From: Pseudomonadota bacterium
GTDB lineage: Bacteria; Pseudomonadota; Alphaproteobacteria; Sphingomonadales; Sphingomonadaceae
Assembly (NCBI GenBank): GCA_963205175.1
Contig: CAUJIW010000138.1
Span: forward strand, 1 to 35,321
Reading direction: 5' to 3'
DNA length: 35,321 nt
Made by a program: the position numbers and the translations under genes. Shown piece after piece: positions 6,833 to 12,810 of the stretch. Below the pieces are notes generated by a model. That model did not search any database and had not been told where the DNA came from. It was given only the letters and a program-made list of their open reading frames with translations. How positions within the stretch are numbered: position 1 is the first letter of the stretch; each line of letters opens with the position of its first letter.

Positions 6833-7128
6833 GCCGCGCAACCACTCCGGACACCGCGCGACTGACCGCGCGGCTGCACGCCGTCGGCGTGGCGGGCGCC
6901 GGCCGCGCGGCGGATGACCTCGCCGAGGAGATCCGCGCCGCCGCCGCCGGCCTGGCACCGGGCCGGCTGGGCGCGGCGCTGGATGTCGCGCGGGACGGCG
7001 ACGGCGCGTCGGTGATCGCGCCCGGTTTCGCCCGTTTTGTCGAGTTCGGCACCCGCGTGATGCCGGCCCGCCCGTTCCTGCGCCCGGCGATCGATCAGGT
7101 TCGCGCCGGACTCGTGCCGAGGAGATGA
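6829..7128 (+). CDS. HK97 gp10-family tail-joining protein
   Basis: A 99-residue protein with ADDLAEEIRAAAAGLAPGRLGAALDV, then the signature APGFARFVEFGTRVMPARPFLRPAID, is typical of HK97 gp10-like proteins. These sit at the head-tail joint or act in tail completion in siphophages. It starts inside the stop of the preceding adaptor gene (ATGA) and ends 4 bp before the tail terminator gene. It is short for the family (many are 120-150 residues), but both the basic middle and the C-terminal signature are kept. I do not recall it in the core RcGTA gene set, so it may be an extra compared with that element. Confidence 0.85.
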   Translation: MSRATTPDTARLTARLHAVGVAGAGRAADDLAEEIRAAAAGLAPGRLGAALDVARDGDGASVIAPGFARFVEFGTRVMPARPFLRPAIDQVRAGLVPRR

Positions 7129-7132
7129 CATC

Positions 7133-7534
7133 ATGGCTTCAGCCCAGCTTGCGGTGCAAAAGGCCGTGTATGACACGTTGCGCGCCGACCCCGGCCTGAT
7201 GGCCGCCGTCACCGGCGTGTTCGACCATGTGCCGGATGGCCAGCCGCTGCCTTACGTGCAGGTGGGCGAGAACCTGGTCAGCGACTGGTCGGCGAAGGAT
7301 TTTACCGGTCGCGAGCATCGGCTGAGCGTGCATGTGTGGTCGCATTATCCTGGTCAGGCGCAAGCCAGGGCGCTGCTCGACCTGGTGGATGCCGCTCTTG
7401 AACATGCGCCGGCGCTGCTCGACGGTCACCGGCTGGTCGGCCTGCGCTTTCTCGCCGCGCGGGTGCTGCGCGACGCCGACGGCGAGACCCACCACGGCAT
7501 CGCCGACTATCGCGCCCGCACGGTGATGGACTGA
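7133..7534 (+). CDS. Tail terminator protein, DUF3168 (RcGTA gp8-like)
   Basis: The 133-residue protein has the DUF3168 layout. An N-terminal helix (AQLAVQKAVYDTLRADPGLMAAVTGVFDHVPDGQPLPYVQVG) leads into strands SDWSAKDFTGREHRLSVHVWSHYPG, then a helix QARALLDLVDAALEH and final strands LRFLAARVLRDADGETHHGIADYRARTV. Proteins of this family cap the head-proximal end of the tail tube and stop its growth. A strong ribosome site (GAGGAG) precedes the ATG. It is followed by a 112-bp gap with a palindromic repeat and then the tail tube gene, the same order as in RcGTA. Confidence 0.9.
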   Translation: MASAQLAVQKAVYDTLRADPGLMAAVTGVFDHVPDGQPLPYVQVGENLVSDWSAKDFTGREHRLSVHVWSHYPGQAQARALLDLVDAALEHAPALLDGHRLVGLRFLAARVLRDADGETHHGIADYRARTVMD

Positions 7535-7537
7535 TGC

Positions 7538-7579
7538 GCGCTGAGCGCACGGTCCCTGAATCATGTGCGCTGAGCGCAC
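7538..7579. repeat. Two direct copies of a short GCGCTGAGCGC palindrome
   Basis: GCGCT-G-AGCGC at 7538-7548 and the longer GTGCGCT-G-AGCGCAC at 7565-7579 are followed in both cases by GGT. Their centres lie 29 bp apart. They occupy the gap between tail terminator and tail tube genes. They could be a degenerate dispersed repeat or a dyad binding site; no T-tract follows, so they are not a terminator. Confidence 0.6.
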
Positions 7580-7646
7580 GGTTGTTGACTGACGGCAACC
7601 GGCGCCGCGACCCCCACGCACCAACCGCAACTGCGAGGAGTTTTCC

Positions 7647-8054
7647 ATGGCCATCGAAAAAGGCAGCGCGTTCCTGTTGAAAATCGGCGATGGCGGCGAT
7701 CCGGTCGGCTACGCCACCATCGCCGGCCTGCGCACCACCCAGCTTGCCATCAACGCCGAGCCGGTGGTGATCACCCACAAGGGCTCCGGCGGCTGGCGCG
7801 AACTGCTGTCGGGCGCCGGCGTGCGCAGCCTGTCGATTTCCGGCGCCGGCGTGTTCACCGGCTCGCCCGCCGAGACGCGGCTGAAGCAGCAGGCGCTGGC
7901 GGGCACGCTCGACGATTTCGAGGCGGTGTTTGAAAGCGGCGAACGGGTGCGGGGCAAGTTCCTGGTGACGCGGCTCGACTATGCCGGCGACTTCAACGGC
8001 GAGCGGCAATATACGCTGGCGCTGGAATCCTCCGGCGCGGTGACGCTGCTGTGA
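7647..8054 (+). CDS. Major tail tube protein, TP901-1 family (RcGTA gp9-like)
   Basis: A 135-residue protein starting MAIEKGSAFLLKIGDGG, with VGYATIAGLRTTQLAINAEPVVITHKGSGGWRELLSGAGVRSLSISGAGVFTGS and a closing segment GDFNGERQYTLALESSGAVTL. This is the TP901-1/lambda-gpV-like tail tube subunit that stacks as hexamer rings to form the non-contractile tail. Length fits the family. GGAG lies in a good position ahead of the ATG. Its stop overlaps the GTG start of the tail chaperone gene, matching the usual tube, chaperone, tape-measure order. Confidence 0.93.
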   Translation: MAIEKGSAFLLKIGDGGDPVGYATIAGLRTTQLAINAEPVVITHKGSGGWRELLSGAGVRSLSISGAGVFTGSPAETRLKQQALAGTLDDFEAVFESGERVRGKFLVTRLDYAGDFNGERQYTLALESSGAVTLL

Positions 8055-8383
8055 GCGCGCCGTCCGAGAGCATGGCGATCAACCCGCGTCGCGGCGAGGT
8101 GGCGCTCGACGTGGCGGGCGCGCGTTGGCGGCTGGTGCCGCGCTTTGCCGCGCTGGCGGCGGCCGAGGCCGAGCTGGGCTCGCTGTTCGCGCTGATCGAG
8201 CGGGCCAGTGCCGGCGAGCTGCGGCTGGTCGAGCTGGTGGCGCTGTTCTGGCACTGCCTCGATCCGCGCCCCGAGACATTGACGCGCGCGGCGTTCGCCG
8301 ACGCGCTGGCGGCGGCCGGGCTGGCGCGGCTGACGCCGGCCTACAAGGCGCTGGCGCTGGCCATTCTCGGCGGCAGCGCGTGA
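8051..8383 (+). CDS. GTA gp10-like tail assembly protein
   Basis: The frame opens with a GTG overlapping the tail-tube stop (GTGA), giving 110 residues. An ATG at 8072 (MAINPRRGEV) is an alternative with a poorly spaced ribosome site. The segment RRGEVALDVAGARWRLVPRFAALAAAEAELG, followed by LVELVALFWHCLDPRPETLTRAAFADALAAAGL, is the GTA-gp10 pattern, comparable to tail assembly chaperones that coat the tape measure before tube growth. The stop overlaps the start of the next small gene. The start codon is the uncertain part; the family is fairly sure. Confidence 0.85.
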   Translation: MSAPSESMAINPRRGEVALDVAGARWRLVPRFAALAAAEAELGSLFALIERASAGELRLVELVALFWHCLDPRPETLTRAAFADALAAAGLARLTPAYKALALAILGGSA

Positions 8384-8580
8384 GCGGGGACTGGATCGCC
8401 ACGGCACGGCAGCTGGCGCACGGGTGGCTCGGCTGGTCGCCCGCCCTGTTCTGGGCGGCGACGCCGGTGGACCTGCGCGCGGCGCTGGACGCCTGGGCGG
8501 CGGCGCATGGCCTCACGCCGCGCCAGCAGCCGCTCGACGGCGCGGCGCTGGCCGCGCTGATGGCCCGTCACCCGGACTGA
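8380..8580 (+). CDS. Small tail assembly chaperone, DUF2376-type (RcGTA gp10.1-like)
   Basis: A 66-residue gene starting with a GTG that overlaps the previous stop (GTGA). The product begins MSGDWIATARQLAHGWLGWSPALFWAATPVDLRAAL and ends in a short helix. The WSP..FW..TP.eL..AL pattern is the hallmark of the short phage tail assembly chaperones encoded directly before the tape measure gene in GTA-like clusters. The pair of overlapping genes here corresponds to the paired chaperones made by frameshifting in lambda-like phages; in this case they are separate coupled genes. High confidence despite the small size, because position, length and motif agree. Confidence 0.88.
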   Translation: MSGDWIATARQLAHGWLGWSPALFWAATPVDLRAALDAWAAAHGLTPRQQPLDGAALAALMARHPD

Positions 8581-8601
8581 GGCCGGATTGAGGACAATGC
8601 C

Positions 8602-9171
8602 ATGACCGACATACTCGACACCCTGATCGTTCAGGTGCGCGCCGACACGCGCGCCTTCGCCAGTGATGTGCGGACGCTCACCACCACCCTCGACGACGGC
8701 CTGGCGGCGGGCATGGAAGCCGCCGGCCGGCGGATGGAGGTCGCGCTCGACCGTTTCGTGCGCACCGGCAAGTTCGGCTTCGAGGATCTCAAACGCGTCG
8801 CGCTGTCCGCGTTGGCCGACATCGCCAGCGCGCAGATCAGCAGTGCGCTCGGGCAACTGGGCGGACTGGGCGGCGGGGGCGGCTGGGGCGGCATTTTCTC
8901 CACGGTGCTCAGCGCGGTCGGTTTGGCCGGGCGGGCGACCGGCGGGCCGGTGACCGGCGGGCGGGCCTATGTGGTGGGCGAGCGCGGACCGGAGCTGTTC
9001 GTGCCGACCGCCGCCGGGCGGGTCGAGACGCTGGCGGCGACACCGGCGGCACGGCCGGTTGCCATCACCATCAACGTCGCGGCGCCGCAGGCTGCCACGC
9101 CGCAGCTGATGCAGCGGTCGGCAAACCAGGTGGCGCGCGCGGTGCGCCAGGCGCTGGCGCGGGCTGGCTAA
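8602..9171 (+). CDS. Short phage tail tape measure protein (RcGTA gp11-like)
   Basis: This 189-residue protein has a helical first half (ILDTLIVQVRADTRAFASDVRTLTTTLDDGLAAGMEAAGRRMEVAL). A Gly-rich segment follows (LGGLGGGGGWGG). Then comes the typical C-terminal motif ATGGPVTGGRAYVVGERGPELFVPTAAGRV and a final amphipathic helix. The GERGPELFVP motif is diagnostic of lambda-family tape measures. Tape measures of ordinary siphophages are several times longer; the length sets tail length, so a very short tail is expected, as in RcGTA. GAGGA lies upstream of the ATG. Confidence 0.9.
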   Translation: MTDILDTLIVQVRADTRAFASDVRTLTTTLDDGLAAGMEAAGRRMEVALDRFVRTGKFGFEDLKRVALSALADIASAQISSALGQLGGLGGGGGWGGIFSTVLSAVGLAGRATGGPVTGGRAYVVGERGPELFVPTAAGRVETLAATPAARPVAITINVAAPQAATPQLMQRSANQVARAVRQALARAG

Positions 9172-9186
9172 GGGGAGACACGGACC

Positions 9187-11532
9187 ATGGCCTATTGGCT
9201 GGCGGAGGAAGAGGACCGTATCGCCACCGACTGGATCAAGCGCTTCGATCCCCGCTTCTGGACGGTGAATTTTCCCCGCCCGGCGATGGCGGCGCTGACC
9301 ACCCCGGCGGCGGACGCCCTGCGCGTCGATTGCCTGTTCTATCGCCGGCAGGATCTCGTCGGCCTGATCTGGGAGGCGCAGGACCAGCACGACCATCCGC
9401 TGCTGGCCTACGAGACATCGCGGGATTTTCGTGGTCTGACACTGAGCTTTCGCTGGCAGGCCAGCGGCGACCTCAAAGACCTCGATGCCCTGCACGGCGC
9501 GACGCTGACCATCGAGGGGCGCGACGCGGCGGGCAATCCGCGCACCTGGTATGTCCGGCTGTGGAATTATGCCACCGGCACGCCGGACGACTGCACCGTC
9601 GCGCTGGATTTCGACGCGTTGGATGGCGGCTTCCTGTTGCCGGGCGAGGCCGACCCGGTGTGGGCCGGCGACATCGACCGGCTGTTTATCTCGCTGGTGC
9701 CGCCGGACTACGACGGCAGCGACGGTGTGCGCGCGGTGCCGGGCGAAGCGGTGGTGACGCTCTCCGACATCCGCTGCGACGGTGGCGGCGCGGTGCTGGC
9801 GATTGGGGACGCCATGGTGCCGCCGCACGAGCTGCGGCTGGCCAGCGGCTATGACGACAGTTACCAAATTGCGCCGGCCCGGCTGCTGCGCGGCGCGCTG
9901 CATCTGGGCTATCGCCGGCTGATCGATCATTATGTCGGCATGAGCCATTATTTCCGGCTCGGTTGGGACGCGCTGGCGGGGCGGTTCGTCGTCCTGTCCG
10001 ATGGCGCGGCGCTCAACGGTCCGTGCGAACGCTGGCACAGCGATTTTCTCGCCCGCGCCACGGCGCTGGATTTCCAGCTCATCCTGTCGCTGTCGTTCGA
10101 GCTGTTCGCCGACCATGCGCCCGATGCCTGGATGCAGCGAGCCGGGGATGGCAGCCCGGCGCTGACCGGCTGGTCGCCGCCCTCGACGCTGCTGTCGCCG
10201 TGCGTGGCGCCGGCGATGGCCTATCTGCGCGCCGTGGCGCTCGCCTTCACGGCGTTGCAGGCGACGGCGGGCCAGCCGGTGTTTTTCCAGATCGGCGAGC
10301 CGTGGTGGTGGTCGGGGCTGGGCGACGCCCGCGCGCCGTGCCTCTACGACGCGGCGACGACGGCGCTGTATGTGGCCGAGACCGGCAACCCGGTGCCGGA
10401 TGTGCTCCACGACGTCACCGACGCGCCGACGTCCGACCAGTGGGACTATATCGACTGGCTGGGCGGCAAGCTCGCCGCCGCGACGCTGGCGCTGCGCGAT
10501 GCGGTGATGACGGCGCACAGCGCGGCGCGGGTGGCGCTGCTGGTCTACACGCCGCAGATCATCGACACGGCGGCGCCGATGCTGGCCCGCCTCAATCTGC
10601 CGGGCGGCTGGGCCTGGCCCGCCTTCGACGTGCTGCAGCTGGAGGATTACGACCACGTCACCGCCGGCGCCTGGCATGCCCACACCACAGCGCTGACAAC
10701 GGTGATCGCGGCGCTGGGTTATCCACCGACCGCCACCCATTATTTCGCCGGCTTCGTGCTGGCGGCGGCTGATCGCCCGCAGTGGCGGCTGATCGCCCGG
10801 GCGATCGACGCGGCGCGTGCGGGCGGCCTTGCGGAAACCTTCGTCTGGGCCTGGCCGCAGGTGGCGCGCGACGGCTTCACCTATTTCACCCTTGCAGCGG
10901 AGGACGACGTGGCGGGATTTCACGACGTGCTGTTTCCCCTTGACGTCGGCTTCGGCGCCAGCGGCGGGCCGGAATATGCGACCACGGTGGTCACCACCGC
11001 CAGCGGCTACGAGCAGCGCAACGTCAACTGGGCGCAGGCGCGCGCCCGCTACGACGCCGGGCTCGGCGTGCGCGGCGAGGCCGACCTTGCGGCGGTGCTG
11101 GCGTTTTTCCGCGCCCGCTACGGCCGGGCCTATGCCTTCCGCTTCCGCGACCCGCTCGATTGCACCAGCGGCGTCGACGTCTCGCCGCACGATCAGGCGC
11201 TGGCCACGGGCGACGGCGCCACGGCGATCTTCCCGCTGGTCAAGGCCTATGGCGACGGGGCGGGCCTCGCGCGGCGGCGCATCACCCGGCCAGTCGCCGG
11301 CACGGTGCGGGTGGCCCTCGATGGCGTCGAGCAGCTGAGCGGCTGGGCGCTGGACGCGGCCACCGGGCAGATCGTGTTCGAGACGCCGCCGGGGCCGGGC
11401 GTGGCGGTGACGGCGGGTTTCGTGTTCGACGTGCCGGTGCGTTTCGCCGACGATGCGCTCAGCGTGTCGCTGGCGACCTGGCGGGCCGGCGAGCTGCCGT
11501 CGATCCCGCTTGTCGAGGTGCGCGAGGCATGA
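9187..11532 (+). CDS. Fusion of a TIM-barrel-like domain with a DUF2460 distal tail protein (RcGTA gp12-like)
   Basis: The 781-residue protein has two parts. Residues 577-781 are the DUF2460/gp12 distal tail domain (FHDVLFPLDVGFGASGGPEY, YEQRNVNWAQARARYDAGLGV, FFRARYGRAYAFRFRDPLD), which in RcGTA is a stand-alone protein of about this size linking the tail tube to the hub. Residues 1 to about 576 have a beta-rich N-terminal section (to about 230). An alpha/beta barrel-like section follows, with strand motifs VFFQIGEPWWW (Glu371), ALLVYTPQI, FDVLQLEDYDH (Glu486) and ETFVWAWPQV (Glu550). Related long phage proteins are, from memory, named non-contractile tail sheath proteins. The acidic residues at strand ends resemble glycosidase barrels, but activity is not shown. 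It has GGGGAG upstream and overlaps the hub gene by 4 bp. Confidence 0.85.
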   Translation: MAYWLAEEEDRIATDWIKRFDPRFWTVNFPRPAMAALTTPAADALRVDCLFYRRQDLVGLIWEAQDQHDHPLLAYETSRDFRGLTLSFRWQASGDLKDLDALHGATLTIEGRDAAGNPRTWYVRLWNYATGTPDDCTVALDFDALDGGFLLPGEADPVWAGDIDRLFISLVPPDYDGSDGVRAVPGEAVVTLSDIRCDGGGAVLAIGDAMVPPHELRLASGYDDSYQIAPARLLRGALHLGYRRLIDHYVGMSHYFRLGWDALAGRFVVLSDGAALNGPCERWHSDFLARATALDFQLILSLSFELFADHAPDAWMQRAGDGSPALTGWSPPSTLLSPCVAPAMAYLRAVALAFTALQATAGQPVFFQIGEPWWWSGLGDARAPCLYDAATTALYVAETGNPVPDVLHDVTDAPTSDQWDYIDWLGGKLAAATLALRDAVMTAHSAARVALLVYTPQIIDTAAPMLARLNLPGGWAWPAFDVLQLEDYDHVTAGAWHAHTTALTTVIAALGYPPTATHYFAGFVLAAADRPQWRLIARAIDAARAGGLAETFVWAWPQVARDGFTYFTLAAEDDVAGFHDVLFPLDVGFGASGGPEYATTVVTTASGYEQRNVNWAQARARYDAGLGVRGEADLAAVLAFFRARYGRAYAFRFRDPLDCTSGVDVSPHDQALATGDGATAIFPLVKAYGDGAGLARRRITRPVAGTVRVALDGVEQLSGWALDAATGQIVFETPPGPGVAVTAGFVFDVPVRFADDALSVSLATWRAGELPSIPLVEVREA

Positions 11533-12371
11533 GCCGCGCCGTGCCCGACAGCCTCGCCGCCCATCTGGGCGGGGAGGTGACGACGCTGGCCTTCCTGTGG
11601 ACGCTGACCCGCCGCGACGGCGTGGTGCTGGGGTTCACCAGCCACGACGCCGACATTGTGCGCGCCGGTCAGCTCTATCGTTCTGCGCCGTCATTCGTGC
11701 CCTCGGCGATCCGCCAGAGCAGCGACTTTACCGCCGACGACTGGCAGGCCAGCGGCGTGCTGACCTCGGCGGCGATCACGGCGGCCGATCTTGCCGCCGG
11801 TCGCTACGATTTCGCCCGTGTGCGCATCACGCTGGTCGACTGGACCGATCCGGCGGGCGAGGGCGTGACTCTGGCGGTGGGGCAGCTGGGCGAGGTGCGC
11901 GCCGAGGACGCGGGTTTCACCGCCGAGCTGCGGTCGCTCGCCGACCGGCTGTCGACGACGGTGACGGAACGCTATTCGCCGGAATGCCGGGCCGACCTCG
12001 GCGACCGGCGCTGCCGGGTCGACCTTGCCCGCCACACGGTGCGGGCGACGGTGACGGGGCTAGTGGATGCCCACCGCTTCACCGCCGGTGGACTGGCGGC
12101 CGTCCCCGACTGGTACGCCTATGGCCGGCTGCGCTGGCTTGACGGCGCCAATGGCGGGCTGGCGCAGGAAATCCGTGGCTCGGGCGCCGGCACGATCACG
12201 CTGCACGAACCGCCGCCGTCGCCGGTCCGGGTCGGTGACCGCTTCGAGGCGCGCGCCGGCTGCGACCGGCGCTTCGCCACCTGCGGCGCGAAATTCGCCA
12301 ACATCGTCAATTTTCGCGGCGAGCCGCATGTGCCGGGCACCGACTCGCTGCTCGACTATCCGGGATTGTGA
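11529..12371 (+). CDS. Tail hub protein, DUF2163 / BR0599 family (RcGTA gp13-like)
   Basis: The ATG overlaps the previous stop (ATGA), giving 280 residues. The N-terminal half has TTLAFLWTLTRRDGVVLGFTSHDADI and the DUF2163 core. The C-terminal half has ERYSPECRADLGDRRCRVDL and GCDRRFATCGAKFANIVNFRGEPHVPG, matching the phage BR0599 domain. Four conserved cysteines (Cys153, 162, 245, 252) lie in these two motifs. By comparison with lambda gpL and, as I recall, the RcGTA hub, they may bind an iron-sulfur cluster. The hub sits below the distal tail ring and carries the peptidase and baseplate. All motifs are intact. Confidence 0.92.
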   Translation: MSRAVPDSLAAHLGGEVTTLAFLWTLTRRDGVVLGFTSHDADIVRAGQLYRSAPSFVPSAIRQSSDFTADDWQASGVLTSAAITAADLAAGRYDFARVRITLVDWTDPAGEGVTLAVGQLGEVRAEDAGFTAELRSLADRLSTTVTERYSPECRADLGDRRCRVDLARHTVRATVTGLVDAHRFTAGGLAAVPDWYAYGRLRWLDGANGGLAQEIRGSGAGTITLHEPPPSPVRVGDRFEARAGCDRRFATCGAKFANIVNFRGEPHVPGTDSLLDYPGL

Positions 12372-12372
12372 G

Positions 12373-12807
12373 ATGACCGCATCGGGAGACTCCGTCGTGG
12401 CGCTGGCGCGGGCCTGCCTTGGCACGCCGTTTCGCGCCCAGGGCCGGCTGCCCGGCGTCGGGCTCGATTGCGTCGGCCTGGTGGTCCATGTGGCGCGCGC
12501 ACGCGGCCTGCGCGTTGACGATCGCGCCGACTATGCGCTCACCGGCGACCATGACCGGCTGGCCGGCGCGCTTTCGGGCGCCGGGCTGGCGCCGGTGGCG
12601 ATCGCCGACATTACCGCCGGCGACGTGCTGCTGTTCCGGTTGGCCGGGGTGCAGTCGCACCTCGGCATCGCCAGCCGGACCGGCGACGGTGCGCCGGCGC
12701 TCATCCATGCCCACCTCGGCCTGCGCCGGGTGGTCGAGCATCGCCTCGACGACGACTGGCGGGCCGCCCTGGTGGCGGCGTGGCGTTTTCCGGTGCGGGA
12801 GGCCTGA
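12373..12807 (+). CDS. Phage cell-wall peptidase, NlpC/P60 family (RcGTA gp14-like)
   Basis: I chose the ATG one base after the hub stop, giving 144 residues. The NlpC/P60 core is clear: LGTPFRAQGRLPGVGLDCVGLVVHVAR carries the nucleophile Cys33, and GDVLLFRLAGVQSHLGIAS carries the general base His96. A third polar residue probably lies in ALIHAHLGLRRVVEHRL. Such tail-tip peptidases cut peptidoglycan to let DNA cross the cell wall. Motifs and length are as in the family, so it is likely active. It sits between the hub and the long baseplate gene, as in RcGTA. Confidence 0.94.
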   Translation: MTASGDSVVALARACLGTPFRAQGRLPGVGLDCVGLVVHVARARGLRVDDRADYALTGDHDRLAGALSGAGLAPVAIADITAGDVLLFRLAGVQSHLGIASRTGDGAPALIHAHLGLRRVVEHRLDDDWRAALVAAWRFPVREA

Positions 12808-12810
12808 GCC

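Noticed and set aside
8341-11190. A 949-codon open frame on the minus strand opposite the tail genes
   Set aside because: The composition (Arg/Gly/His/Gln-rich, no domains) is that of an antisense shadow in GC-rich DNA, and the plus strand carries recognisable tail proteins throughout.
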